Origin: an uncultured Roseobacter sp.
GTDB taxonomy: Bacteria > Pseudomonadota > Alphaproteobacteria > Rhodobacterales > Rhodobacteraceae
Assembly (NCBI RefSeq): GCF_947493125.1
Contig: NZ_CANLQB010000002.1
Location: 434,001 to 498,000 of the forward strand
DNA length: 64,000 bases
Reading direction: 5' to 3'
A model generated the notes under the pieces. It had not been told where the DNA came from. It did not search any database and saw only the letters and a list, made by a program, of their open reading frames with translations. The position numbers and the translations under genes were made by a program. Position 1 is the first letter of the stretch. Every line of letters begins with the position of its first letter. This document shows, piece by piece, positions 47,434 to 56,773 of the stretch.

Positions 47434-47856
47434 ATGGACTATGAAACCGTATCAGCGGAGGATTTCGGCAAAAGCCTGCGTGGGATCGGGCTGAACCTGC
47501 TGGTGCGTGACGTGCGCGTGACGGCGGCGTTTCTGGAGCGCGTGTTCGAGATGGGGGTGCATCGGCTCAGCGAAGACTTCGCGATCCTCGCCTATGGGGA
47601 GGAGGTGTTTCAGCTGCACAGCGATGCGACCTATGGGGCGAATCCTGTGTTGGGGTTACTGCCTGAGACCCCGCCGCGTGGGGCGGGCATCGAGATCCGG
47701 CTTTATGACACCGACCCGGAGGCCGCCGTGGCGCGGGCGGAGGCGGCAGGCGCGATGATCCTGCAGGCGCCCACCGACAAGCCGCACGGGCTGCGCGAGG
47801 CTTATATCCTGTGTGATAACGGCTATGCCTGGGTGCCGAGCCGACCGCTGGAATAG
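47434..47856 (+). CDS. VOC (glyoxalase/bleomycin-resistance fold) family protein
   Basis: A ~140-residue VOC-fold protein. The NLLVRDVRVTAAFLERVFEMGV start and the IEIRLYDTDPEAAVARAEAAGA middle are typical beta-alpha-beta elements, and the end (LCDNGYAWVPSRP) closes the second module. Function unknown. The ATG at 47434 follows GGGGAGC; ATG at 47410 would add eight residues. It is divergent from the adenine deaminase gene. Confidence 0.82.
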   Translation: MDYETVSAEDFGKSLRGIGLNLLVRDVRVTAAFLERVFEMGVHRLSEDFAILAYGEEVFQLHSDATYGANPVLGLLPETPPRGAGIEIRLYDTDPEAAVARAEAAGAMILQAPTDKPHGLREAYILCDNGYAWVPSRPLE

Positions 47857-47934
47857 GGGCCGCTGTCGCATTTTGGCTAGCCAGTCGGTTTCAGGCGTGA
47901 TTCAGTTTGAGCATAGCCCATCGCGGAGGACCCC

Positions 47935-48690
47935 ATGCTCAAAACTCAAACGCGTCCCAACATGGACCATTGGCAGGAGCGTGTGGATCTGGCCGCGGCT
48001 TTCCGCTGGACCGTGCGGCTGAACATGCATGAGGCGGTGGCAAACCACTTCAGCCTCGCGATCAACGACAACGGCACGCAGTTCCTGATGAACCCCAACC
48101 AGATGCATTTTGCGCGCATCCGGGCGTCGGATCTGATCATCGTCGATGCCAATGATCCTGCGAGCATGGAGGGGCCGGATGCGCCGGATCCGACGGCCTG
48201 GGGGCTGCACGGCGGGCTGCACCGGCACTGCCCGCGCGCGCGCTGTGCGATGCATGTCCATTCGCCCTATGCCACGGCGCTGGCGGCTTTGGCGGACAGC
48301 CGTCTGCCGCCGGTGGATCAAAACGCCTGCACCTTCTTCAACCGGGTCGTGATTGACGAGGACTACGGCGGGCTGGCCTTCGAGGATGAGGGGGAGCGTT
48401 GCGCGCAGCTCTTCGATGATCCGATGAAGAAAGTCATGGTCATGGGCAACCATGGGGTCATGGTGATCGGTGAGACGGTCGCGGAGACCTTTAACCGGCT
48501 CTACTACTTCGAGCGGGCCTGCATGACCTATATTCTCGCGCTGCAGACGGGCCGGCCTCTGCGCGTGCTGTCGGATGGGGTGGCGGAGAAAACGGCGCAG
48601 GAGCTGGAGAGCTACCCGGAGCAGGATGCGCGGCATCTGGCGGAGTTGAAAGCGATCCTTGATGAGGAAGGCAGCAGCTATGCGAGCTGA
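47935..48690 (+). CDS. Class II aldolase/adducin-family protein
   Basis: A 251-residue protein of the class II aldolase/adducin fold. The metal-binding His set is visible in LHGGLHRHCPRARCAMHVHSPY and later GNHGVMVIG, and NHFSLAINDNG matches the family's N-terminal loop. It could be an aldolase, epimerase or a decarboxylase-like protein. The ATG follows GCGGAGGACCCC. No sugar-metabolic partner is adjacent. Confidence 0.88.
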   Translation: MLKTQTRPNMDHWQERVDLAAAFRWTVRLNMHEAVANHFSLAINDNGTQFLMNPNQMHFARIRASDLIIVDANDPASMEGPDAPDPTAWGLHGGLHRHCPRARCAMHVHSPYATALAALADSRLPPVDQNACTFFNRVVIDEDYGGLAFEDEGERCAQLFDDPMKKVMVMGNHGVMVIGETVAETFNRLYYFERACMTYILALQTGRPLRVLSDGVAEKTAQELESYPEQDARHLAELKAILDEEGSSYAS

Positions 48691-48916
48691 GGTCTGGAGG
48701 GCGCCGGTCGACGACGCGAAGCGCTGGACCAGCACACGTCGGCTGACGCCGCGACGCTAAACTTGTCCTTTTCGCCGTTTTGCGACGCCTTATTCACAGG
48801 TTTTCGTGCGATCCGCGCCATCGGCCCAGCTTGGTGGTGGATATGCACAGGACGTCCGGAATGGCGTGCAACTGTGTAGATGCTTGTCCTTTGAGGACTC
48901 CCGTGAGGATATGTTC

Positions 48917-50080
48917 ATGGTCAGATATGGGCTTACTGATGAAAATCTGATGATTGCGGAGACTGTCCGTAGTTTTGTCGAAAAAGAGATCTATCCGCAT
49001 GAAGAGCTGGTCGAGCGGACCGGTGACGTGCCTGTCGATCTCGCGCAGGACATCAAGCGCAAGACATTGGATCTGGGGTTTTACGCCTGCAATTTCCCAC
49101 AAAGCGTGGGCTGCGCGGGGCTGAACCATCTGGAATTTGCGTTGGTGGAGCGCGAGTTGGGCCGCGGGTCCATGGCGCTGACGCATTTCTTCGGGCGCCC
49201 GCAGAACATCCTGATGGCCTGCGCGGGCGATCAGGTGGAGCGGTACCTGATGCCAGCCGTCCGGGGCGAGAAGATGGATGCGCTTGCCATGACGGAGCCG
49301 GGGGCTGGCTCGGACGTGCGCGGGATGAAATGCGCGGCCGTGCGGGACGGCGGTGACTGGGTGGTGAACGGGACCAAGCACTTCATCTCTGGCGCGGAGC
49401 ACGCGGATTTCATTATCGTTTTCATCGCGACCGGAGAGGACCAGACCGACAAGGGACCGAAAAAGCGGATCACCGCATTCCTCGTCGATCGCGGCACGAC
49501 CGGTTTCACGATCCGCGACGGGTACAAGTCGGTCAGTCACCGCGGCTACAAGAACATGATCCTGGAGTTCGATGACTGCCGACTTCCCGATGCCCAGGTT
49601 CTGGGCAAGGTGGACGGCGGGTTTGAGGTCATGAACACCTGGCTTTACGCCACGCGGATCACGGTCGCGGCGATGTCTGTGGGCCGCGCGCGACGGGTAT
49701 TCGATTATGCACTGAATTACGCGGCTGAGCGCGAACAATTCGGCCAAAAGATCGGAAAATTTCAAGGGGTCAGTTTCCAGCTGGCCGATATGATCACCGA
49801 GATTGACGCCGCGGATCTGCTCACGCTGGCGAGCGCCGACAGGCTGGACCAAGGCCTGCCTGCGAACCGCGAGATCGCCAGTGCCAAGCTCTATGCCTCG
49901 GAGATGCTGGCGCGGGTCACCGATGCCGCGATCCAGGTGCACGGGGGGATGGGGCTGATGGATGATTATCCGCTGGAGCGGTTCTGGCGCGATGCCCGGG
50001 TGGAGCGGATCTGGGACGGCACCAGCGAGATCCAGCGCCACATCATCAGCCGCGATCTGCTGCGCGCACTGGGCGGGTGA
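48917..50080 (+). CDS. Acyl-CoA dehydrogenase (CaiA-like)
   Basis: A 387-residue flavoprotein. FAD and substrate segments AMTEPGAGSDVRGMKC, WVVNGTKHFISGAEHAD and the C-terminal QVHGGMGLMDDYPLERFWRDARVERIWDGTSEIQR are intact. The ATG at 48917 has GAGGAT at better spacing than the ATG at 48911. It leads an operon with an NDP-forming acyl-CoA synthetase and a CaiD-like hydratase, so it probably acts on the CoA ester made by the second gene. Similarity of the set to carnitine-type pathways is suggestive only. Confidence 0.9.
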   Translation: MVRYGLTDENLMIAETVRSFVEKEIYPHEELVERTGDVPVDLAQDIKRKTLDLGFYACNFPQSVGCAGLNHLEFALVERELGRGSMALTHFFGRPQNILMACAGDQVERYLMPAVRGEKMDALAMTEPGAGSDVRGMKCAAVRDGGDWVVNGTKHFISGAEHADFIIVFIATGEDQTDKGPKKRITAFLVDRGTTGFTIRDGYKSVSHRGYKNMILEFDDCRLPDAQVLGKVDGGFEVMNTWLYATRITVAAMSVGRARRVFDYALNYAAEREQFGQKIGKFQGVSFQLADMITEIDAADLLTLASADRLDQGLPANREIASAKLYASEMLARVTDAAIQVHGGMGLMDDYPLERFWRDARVERIWDGTSEIQRHIISRDLLRALGG

Positions 50081-50104
50081 CACCGAGTGGCGGGGAAGGA
50101 TCAC

Positions 50105-52138
50105 ATGAGCCGTGATCTGACGCGGCTGTTGTGCCCGCAGTCGGTGGCCGTGGTGGGCGGCGGTGGCTGGTGCGAACAGGCCCTGCGCCAGCTGCGCCGC
50201 CTCGGCTTTGAAGGGGAGGTCTGGCGCGTTCATCCCGATCCGACGCCTGTCGAGGGTGTGCCTGCGGTGCCCTCTGTGCGTGATCTGCCAGCAGCACCGG
50301 ATGCGACTTTCATCGGCGTGAACCGGCATGCGACCGTCGAGGTGGTGGCGGAGTTGTCGCAGAGAGGGGCGGGAGGTGCTGTCTGTTTCGCATCCGGGTT
50401 TTCCGAGGCGCAAGGCGAAGATGCGGCGGCAGCGGCCCTTCAGACCGCCTTGACCAATGCTGCGGGGACGATGCCGATCCTCGGCCCGAACTGCTATGGT
50501 TTTGTCAATGCGCTGGACGGCGCGCTGCTCTGGCCGGACCAGCATGGGTGCGCGCGCGTGGAGCGTGGCGTGGCCGTTCTGACCCAAAGCTCCAACATCG
50601 CGATCAACCTGACCATGCAGCGCCGGGGACTGCCCATGGCCTATGTGGTGACCTGCGGAAACATGGCGCAGATGCGCCAGGCGCAGATCGCCGAGGCGTT
50701 GCTGGACGATCCGCGGGTGACGGTGATCGGGCTGCACATCGAGGGCTTTCGCGATGTCGCGGAGTGGGTTGCGCTGGCCTCCAAGGCCTATGAGCGGGGT
50801 GTGCCGCTGGTCGCGCTCAAGGTCGGGGTCACCGAGCAGGCACAGCGCACGACGATCTCGCACACCGCATCGCTGGCGGGCAGCGATGCGGGCGCGGAGG
50901 CCTTGCTCAACCGGCTTGGGATCGTGCGGGTGCATGATTTGCCGAGCTTTCTCGAAACGTTGAAACTTTTGCACTGCGCCGGGCGCTTGGCGTCAAATGC
51001 GCTGTCCTGCGTGAGCTGTTCCGGAGGAGAGGCGAGCCTCGCGGCGGATATGGCCGCGACCTTCGATCTGCGCCTGCCGCCACTGACGGAGGGGCAGAGT
51101 GCGGCTCTGGAGCGGGTGCTCGGGCCGATGGTCGCGCTGTCGAATCCGCTGGATTACCACACCTATATCTGGGGCGATGCGGCGAAGATGGCGGCGGCCT
51201 GGCGGCCCATGGCGGCGAGGCATATCGGATTGCTTCTGCTGGTGATCGACTATCCGCATACGGATGCCAGCGAATGGGCCAGTGCGACGCAGGCGGCCAT
51301 TGCGGTGCATCGCGAAAGCCGGCGCCCCGTGGCGGTGGTCGCCACCTTGCCGGAGTTGATGCCGGAGGCGGTGGCGGCCGAGCTTATGGCGGCGGGTGTC
51401 ATCCCGCTGTGTGGTTTGCGCGAGGCGTTGGCGGCGGCGGAGGCGGCGGCGCGGCCTGCCGCGCCGCCGCCTCCGCCGCCGCTGCCCCCGATCCCGGACG
51501 TGGAGACCCGGATGATCGATGAAGCGGCGGCCAAGACGCTTCTGAGCGCGCATGGTCTGAGCACACCGCCGCATGTGGTTTTGGCCGATGCCGCAGCGGA
51601 GGCAGCCTCTGATCTGACGGCGCCACTGGTGCTCAAAGGCTTGGGCCTGGCCCATAAATCCGACGCGGGGGCCGTGCGCCTAGGGCTCACGCAGGGGGCG
51701 CTGGCCGCGGCGGCGGACGCGATCGGCGCCGAGGCGTATCTGGTCGAGGAGATGGTCGAAGGAGCCGTGGCCGAGCTGCTCGTCAGCGTGTCGCGGGATC
51801 CGGCCCATGGGGCGGTACTGACCCTGGGGGCGGGCGGTGTGCTGACCGAGTTGTGGCAGGACACAACCTCTCTCCTCCTGCCTGTCACGAAGGAGGATGT
51901 GCGGCCGGCACTGGCGCGGTTGCGCATCTTTCCCTTGCTGGCCGGCTATCGCGGCCAGCCGCCGGCGGATATGGATGCCATTGTGGCCGCGGTCATGGCG
52001 CTGCAGGACTGTGTGATTGCGCAGGGTGATGCGATCAGGGAGGTTGAGATCAACCCGTTGATCTGCACACCGACCCGGGCCGTGGCGGTGGATGCGCTGA
52101 TGCTCGTGGCCCGGGACAGTCAACCAGAGGAGACGTGA
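50105..52138 (+). CDS. NDP-forming acyl-CoA synthetase (acetate-CoA ligase family)
   Basis: A 677-residue fused protein. The N-terminal CoA-binding domain starts LCPQSVAVVGGGGW, and the succinyl-CoA-ligase-like domains include PILGPNCYGFVN and the conserved SHTASLAGSDAG (about residue 252). A linker with six to eight prolines (about residues 455-465) joins the C-terminal ATP-grasp domain (LVLKGLGLAHKSDAGAV, EMVEGAVAELLVS). It activates an unknown acid to its CoA ester. The linker DNA is a 25-bp-arm palindrome. The next gene starts on the base after the stop. Confidence 0.9.
   Translation: MSRDLTRLLCPQSVAVVGGGGWCEQALRQLRRLGFEGEVWRVHPDPTPVEGVPAVPSVRDLPAAPDATFIGVNRHATVEVVAELSQRGAGGAVCFASGFSEAQGEDAAAAALQTALTNAAGTMPILGPNCYGFVNALDGALLWPDQHGCARVERGVAVLTQSSNIAINLTMQRRGLPMAYVVTCGNMAQMRQAQIAEALLDDPRVTVIGLHIEGFRDVAEWVALASKAYERGVPLVALKVGVTEQAQRTTISHTASLAGSDAGAEALLNRLGIVRVHDLPSFLETLKLLHCAGRLASNALSCVSCSGGEASLAADMAATFDLRLPPLTEGQSAALERVLGPMVALSNPLDYHTYIWGDAAKMAAAWRPMAARHIGLLLLVIDYPHTDASEWASATQAAIAVHRESRRPVAVVATLPELMPEAVAAELMAAGVIPLCGLREALAAAEAAARPAAPPPPPPLPPIPDVETRMIDEAAAKTLLSAHGLSTPPHVVLADAAAEAASDLTAPLVLKGLGLAHKSDAGAVRLGLTQGALAAAADAIGAEAYLVEEMVEGAVAELLVSVSRDPAHGAVLTLGAGGVLTELWQDTTSLLLPVTKEDVRPALARLRIFPLLAGYRGQPPADMDAIVAAVMALQDCVIAQGDAIREVEINPLICTPTRAVAVDALMLVARDSQPEET
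51431..51482. repeat. Perfect 25-bp-arm palindrome within the synthetase gene
   Basis: Arms 51431-51455 and 51458-51482 are perfect reverse complements separated by CT. The left arm encodes Ala/Glu-rich residues and the right arm the polyproline run. It sits exactly at the interdomain linker. Confidence 0.93.
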
Positions 52139-52918
52139 ATGGAGCCGATCAAGACCAGACGCAAGGGGGCGATCCTTCAGGTGACGCTCGACCGGCCCAA
52201 GGCCAATGCGATTGACCTGAAGACCTCGCGGGTGATGGGTGAGGTCTTTGCCGGGTTTCGGGACGATCCCGAGCTGCGGGTCGCGATCCTGACCGGGGCG
52301 GGTGAGAAGTTTTTCTGTCCGGGCTGGGACCTCAAGGCCGCGGCGGACGGGGATGCGGTGGATGGGGACTATGGCGTCGGCGGCTTCGGCGGTCTGCAGG
52401 AGCTGCGCGGGCTGAACAAGCCGGTGATTGCGGCTGTCAACGGCATCGCCTGTGGCGGCGGGCTGGAACTGGCGTTGAGCGCGGATATGATCCTCGCGGC
52501 CGAGCACGCCACCTTCGCGCTGCCCGAGATCCGCTCCGGCACGGTGGCGGATGCGGCTTCGGTCAAGCTGCCCAAACGCATCCCCTATCACATCGCCATG
52601 GAGCTGTTGCTCACCGGGCGGTGGTTCGATGTGGAAGAGGCGCACCGCTGGGGGCTGGTAAACGAGATCCTGCCGGCGCAGGCGCTGATGGAGCGGGCCT
52701 GGGCGCTGGCCGAACTGCTCGCCTCGGGGCCGCCGCTTGTCTATGCCGCTATCAAGGAGATTGTCCGTGATGCGGAGGACGCCAAGTTTCAGGACAGCAT
52801 GAACCGGATCACGAAGCGGCAGCTTGAGACGGTGGACCGGCTCTATGCCTCGGACGATCAGCTGGAAGGCGCGCGGGCGTTTGCGGAAAAGCGCGATCCG
52901 GTGTGGAAGGGCCGCTAG
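52139..52918 (+). CDS. Enoyl-CoA hydratase/isomerase family protein, CaiD-like
   Basis: A 259-residue crotonase-fold protein. Oxyanion-hole segments are GAGEKFFCPGWDLKAAAD and NGIACGGGLELALSADM, and the catalytic Glu region is FALPEIRSGTV. The overall pattern, including LNKPVIAAVNG and LTGRWFDVEEAHRWGLVNEIL, is closest to carnitinyl-CoA dehydratases. It begins directly after the synthetase stop. A generic enoyl-CoA hydratase cannot be excluded; other cai genes are not seen. Confidence 0.85.
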   Translation: MEPIKTRRKGAILQVTLDRPKANAIDLKTSRVMGEVFAGFRDDPELRVAILTGAGEKFFCPGWDLKAAADGDAVDGDYGVGGFGGLQELRGLNKPVIAAVNGIACGGGLELALSADMILAAEHATFALPEIRSGTVADAASVKLPKRIPYHIAMELLLTGRWFDVEEAHRWGLVNEILPAQALMERAWALAELLASGPPLVYAAIKEIVRDAEDAKFQDSMNRITKRQLETVDRLYASDDQLEGARAFAEKRDPVWKGR

Positions 52919-52986
52919 TCGGGTTTGCCAAGACTGCCTGAGTGCCGCTATGAGAGGCGCAGCCGGGATGAATGTGGTGAGTGAAG

Positions 52987-54240
52987 ATGAAGCTGTTGTT
53001 TGTGCACCAGAACATGCCCGGCCAGTACCGCGAGATCGTGCAGTGGTTGCTGGCGACAGGCGATCACGAGATCGCCTTCCTGACCCAGCGCCGCAAGCCG
53101 CCGCAGTTCGATGGTCTGCGCACGGTGATCTACAAGCCGCACCACGTGCCCGGCAAGGACGCCTATGGCCTGTCGAGGGTCTGGGAAGAGGCCACGGGCG
53201 CCGGGTTCGGAGCGGCCATGGCAGCGCGCAAGCTGGAACGGGACGAAGGCTTCAAACCGGACATCATTGTCGGTCATGTGGGCTGGGGCGAGTTGACCTT
53301 CTTCAAGCAGGTCTGGCCGGATGTGCCGATCATCGGGTATTTCGAGTATTACTACAATCGACACGGCGGGCTGGTGGGTTTTGACCCCGAAGAGCCCGTT
53401 TCGGATCATGCGCCCTTCCTGATGCAGGCGCGCAACGCGGTGCCGCTGGCCAATATCGAGACGGTTGATCTGGGCCAGTGCCCGACACTATGGCAGCGGG
53501 ACCGGTTCCCGGCGAGCTTTCATGACAGGATGTATGTCTGTCACGACGGCATCCGCGCGGACAGGCTGGTGCCGGATCCGGAGGCCTCGCTGTCGCTGGG
53601 GCGGCTGGACCGTCCGTTGACCCGCGCGGATGAGGTGATCACCTATGTGGCGCGCAATCTGGAGAAGACGCGCGGCTTCCACGTACTGATGCGGGCGCTG
53701 CCGCGGATTCTGCGGGAGCGGCCTGAGGCCCGGGTGCTGATCATCGGCGGCAACGAGGTGTCTTATGGCGGCAAGTCGCAGACCCCCGGCGGCCTGCGCG
53801 CCGAGATGGAGCGGGAGGTGGGCCAGGACATCGACTGGAGCCGTCTGCATTTTCTGGGGCAGATCCCCTATCGGGAGTTCCAGCGGCTCGTGCAGCTGAG
53901 CCGCTGTCATATCTATCTGACGATGCCCTTCGTGCTGTCGTGGTCGCTGATGGAGGCGATGGCGATGCAGGCGACCATTGTGGCGTCTGATGTCCTGCCG
54001 GTGCGCGAGGCGATCACCCATGGCGAGACCGGGCTGCTGGTGGATTTCCATGACCCGGAAGCGCTGGCGCACCAAGTCGTCGAGGTGGTCGCGGAGCCCG
54101 GTCCCTTTGCGCATCTGGGCCCGGCGGCGCGCGCCCACATCCTGGAGCACCACGATTTTCTCACCCGGTGCCTGCCGGAGCATCTGCGCCGGATCAATGC
54201 GCTGGTGCCGGGTGCGCGACAGATCGAGCTGCCGGTTTGA
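52987..54240 (+). CDS. Glycosyltransferase family 4 protein
   Basis: A ~417-residue GT-B glycosyltransferase. The N-terminus MKLLFVHQNMPGQYREI is typical. The C-terminal domain has YVARNLEKTRGFHVLMRALP, VLIIGG and the donor-binding MPFVLSWSLMEAMAMQATIVAS motif with the ExxxxxG-type region. It probably adds a sugar to a surface polysaccharide. ExoD lies two genes downstream, consistent with an envelope role, though no full glycan cluster is present. Confidence 0.88.
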   Translation: MKLLFVHQNMPGQYREIVQWLLATGDHEIAFLTQRRKPPQFDGLRTVIYKPHHVPGKDAYGLSRVWEEATGAGFGAAMAARKLERDEGFKPDIIVGHVGWGELTFFKQVWPDVPIIGYFEYYYNRHGGLVGFDPEEPVSDHAPFLMQARNAVPLANIETVDLGQCPTLWQRDRFPASFHDRMYVCHDGIRADRLVPDPEASLSLGRLDRPLTRADEVITYVARNLEKTRGFHVLMRALPRILRERPEARVLIIGGNEVSYGGKSQTPGGLRAEMEREVGQDIDWSRLHFLGQIPYREFQRLVQLSRCHIYLTMPFVLSWSLMEAMAMQATIVASDVLPVREAITHGETGLLVDFHDPEALAHQVVEVVAEPGPFAHLGPAARAHILEHHDFLTRCLPEHLRRINALVPGARQIELPV

Positions 54241-54282
54241 GATCGCCTTGCGCGCGGGCGCCGCGCGGTCCACTTTGAACGC

Positions 54283-55161
54283 ATGAGCAAGACCCTTCTG
54301 TCCTTCGGCCATGGGTTCAGCGCCAAGGCCCTCACCCCGCGCCTTCTCCGCAAGGGTTGGCGCGTGATCGGCACCACCCGCAGCGCGGAGAAGGCGGAGG
54401 CGGTGGCGGCGAGCGGGGCCGAGCCGCTGGTCTGGCCGGGGGCGGAGATCTCGCATGCGCTGAAGCAGGCGGATGCGCTGCTGATCTCGGCAGGTCCGGG
54501 CCCGGAGGGCGACCCGGTCTTGAACGCCCTGCGCGACGAGATCACTGCCGCGGCCCCGCGGTTCGAGTGGGTCGGGTATCTGTCGACCACCGGCGTCTAC
54601 GGCGATCACGCAGGCGGTTGGGTCGATGAGAGCACCGCGCTCACCCCATCAACCCGGCGCGGGCAGGCGCGGGTCGCGTCGGAAGCCGCGTGGCAGGCCA
54701 TCCCCGATCTCAAGCTGCATATCTTCCGGCTCGCGGGCATTTACGGACCGGGGCGTGGCCCCTTTGCCAAGGTGCGCAAGGGCACGGCGCGGCGGATCAT
54801 CAAGCAGGGGCAGGTCTTCTCGCGCATCCATGTGGAGGACATCGCGCAGGTGCTGGAGGCCTCGCTGGCAGCGCCGAACCCGGGGGCCATCTATAACCTG
54901 TGCGATGACGACCCCGCCCCGCCGCAGGATGTGATCGCCTATGCAGCGGAGCTTCTGGGCCTGCCCCTGCCGCCCGCGGTGGATTTCGAGACCGCCGAGA
55001 TGACGCCCATGGCCCGGAGTTTTTACGCTGAAAGCAAGAAAGTGCGGAACGATCGCATCAAAGAGGAGTTAGGTGTGCAACTGCTATATCCCGATTATCG
55101 AACCGGGCTGGAGGCTTTGCTGCGTGACGAACGCGATGACCATGACGGGACAGACCTATGA
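54283..55161 (+). CDS. NAD(P)-binding SDR-type oxidoreductase (YeeZ-like)
   Basis: A 292-residue extended SDR-like protein. The Rossmann start is LSFGHGFSAKALTPRLLRKGW (with GxGxxA replaced by GHGFSA), followed by YLSTTGVYGDHAGGWVDE and FRLAGIYGPGRGPFAKVR. The usual YxxxK pair is not evident, so catalysis is uncertain. Its end overlaps the ExoD gene by 20 nt in another frame. Confidence 0.83.
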   Translation: MSKTLLSFGHGFSAKALTPRLLRKGWRVIGTTRSAEKAEAVAASGAEPLVWPGAEISHALKQADALLISAGPGPEGDPVLNALRDEITAAAPRFEWVGYLSTTGVYGDHAGGWVDESTALTPSTRRGQARVASEAAWQAIPDLKLHIFRLAGIYGPGRGPFAKVRKGTARRIIKQGQVFSRIHVEDIAQVLEASLAAPNPGAIYNLCDDDPAPPQDVIAYAAELLGLPLPPAVDFETAEMTPMARSFYAESKKVRNDRIKEELGVQLLYPDYRTGLEALLRDERDDHDGTDL

Positions 55162-55741
55162 GGACTGGCCCCTGACAACCCTGCTCGACGCGGTGGACCG
55201 CGCGGCGGAGGACGACACGGTCGAGTTGCGTGATGTGCTCGCCGAGATCGGAGACCGCACGATCACACCGGTGATCCTCGTTGTCGCGCTCCTGCTCGTC
55301 TCGCCCCTTTCGGGTGTGCCGGGTGTTCCGACCATTTGCGCCGCCGTCATCATCATGCTGTCGTTGCAGGGGCTTGCGGGGCGCAGGTTATGGCTGCCGC
55401 GCTGGATGATGCGTGCGGAAGTGAAGGGCCACCGGCTGCAGCAGGCGGTCAAGTGGCTGCGCCGGCCCGCGGACTGGATCGACCGGAACTCGCACCCGCG
55501 TTTGCAGTACCTGACGCGCGGCCCGATGCGATTGCTGATCCTCGCGCAATGTGCGGTCATCCCGCTTGGCTGGCCCGCGCTGGAGCTGTTGCCTGGTGTT
55601 ACTTCGCTTGCAGCGGCTACGGTGGGGCTCTTCGCCTTCGGGCTCTTTGCGCGTGACGGATATTTTGTGATTGCAGGCTATATCGGCATGGTCGCCGTCC
55701 CGGCGGGTGCGCTGGCGCTGTTGAACGCCGCGGTGCTCTGA
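55142..55741 (+). CDS. exoD: ExoD-family exopolysaccharide protein
   Basis: A ~199-residue membrane protein of the ExoD family. The segment LAEIGDRTITPVILVVALLLVSPLSGVPGVPT and the later RLLILAQCAVIPLGWPALELLPG are characteristic; three to four hydrophobic helices. ExoD is linked to exopolysaccharide production and alkaline tolerance in rhizobia. The ATG at 55142 lies inside the end of the SDR gene; 55136 is an alternative. Confidence 0.87.
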   Translation: MTGQTYEDWPLTTLLDAVDRAAEDDTVELRDVLAEIGDRTITPVILVVALLLVSPLSGVPGVPTICAAVIIMLSLQGLAGRRLWLPRWMMRAEVKGHRLQQAVKWLRRPADWIDRNSHPRLQYLTRGPMRLLILAQCAVIPLGWPALELLPGVTSLAAATVGLFAFGLFARDGYFVIAGYIGMVAVPAGALALLNAAVL

Positions 55742-56113
55742 CCTTTGGGGTAGGCGGTGGCCTGTACTGTTGTCACTCCATCTGTTCTCCAACTGCGACG
55801 GCTGAGATTTGTGCCACGCAGCAGATGTCCCGTCCCGCGATGTCAACCCTGACAGGTCCACCAGACGCCCGCTCGAGCCATTGTGGGAGTAGGGAACCCG
55901 AGGCTTGCTTTGACTTGCAAAGGGGCCGACGCGATGTTGGTGTGCGACGATCCGGACGGCGCTTTGCACGGTTGGCTGCGTGAAACGCGAGAAACCGACG
56001 CGCGGGGATCTCCTCAGCGCGGGATGAGGGTGATGTCGTGATACGGGTCCTGGCGGCATGGACCCCGGATGCGGATGGTCAAAGAGGTGCTGTCGTGTTC
56101 GCCTCGATCGCAG
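55742..56113. other. 372-bp gap between exoD and the GNAT gene
   Basis: Between the convergent exoD and GNAT genes. No convincing gene, terminator or repeat was found. Minus-strand open frames here have atypical composition for this genome and no ribosome site. Confidence 0.5.
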
Positions 56114-56725
56114 TCAGCGTATGACCGATTTCGTCATTTCGGTTGCGGAGGAAAAGCCAAAAATGACACGCAGCGGACCGAGGCGCGTGACGGCGTTTTC
56201 CAAGAAGCCTTCCCGCTCATAGAGTGCGCGTGCGCGCGGGTTGGTGTCGATGACGTCCAACCGCACCTTCCGAAGGCCCAGGGACACGGCATGGGCCTCG
56301 ATCGCCTGCAGAAGCGCTTTGCCGACCCCTTGTCCCCGTGCGTCGGGGTCGACAAAGATACCATCCATGAGCAAGGTGCCGTCCGCGCACTCCCGTTCCA
56401 ACGTGTGGATCAAGCCTCCGCGCAGGGTAGCGCTGGCCCATCCGTATGTGGCCACAAGATCGCGGAAGCCTCCGCCCACAAGTGCACCCTGAGGCGTCTT
56501 GAAGCCCGCCACGCCGAGAAAATCGCCACTTGCAGAAACAGCGCTGATGGCATGACTTGGATCCAGAACGCTTTCGATGAAGCGCACTGCCTTGCGCTCC
56601 GGACCCAGCGGATAGCGCAGTTTCCGCGCAAAGGCGCGCCAGTATCCCAGGGCGGCACTGGTCCGGTGTTCGGGCCTCACGCCATTCTCGATGTAAAATG
56701 AATGGGTTGGATGGATTGCGCTCAC
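56114..56725 (-). CDS. GNAT-family N-acetyltransferase
   Basis: A 203-residue acetyltransferase. The acetyl-CoA-binding motif A is LLMDGIFVDPDARGQGVGKALLQAIEAHA (about residues 117-145), followed by LDVIDTNPRARALYEREGF. The first ~100 residues are less conserved. Substrate unknown. It is divergent from the hydrolase gene, with 48 bp between the starts. Confidence 0.88.
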   Translation of the reverse strand: MSAIHPTHSFYIENGVRPEHRTSAALGYWRAFARKLRYPLGPERKAVRFIESVLDPSHAISAVSASGDFLGVAGFKTPQGALVGGGFRDLVATYGWASATLRGGLIHTLERECADGTLLMDGIFVDPDARGQGVGKALLQAIEAHAVSLGLRKVRLDVIDTNPRARALYEREGFLENAVTRLGPLRVIFGFSSATEMTKSVIR

Positions 56726-56773
56726 CGACAGAACTCCCTAGGTCAGGATTGAGATGGGCATGTTCCGGGGTGA

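Noticed and set aside
48794..50974. 726-codon minus-strand open frame over the acyl-CoA dehydrogenase and synthetase
   Set aside because: Composition typical of an antisense shadow; the sense genes have intact catalytic motifs.
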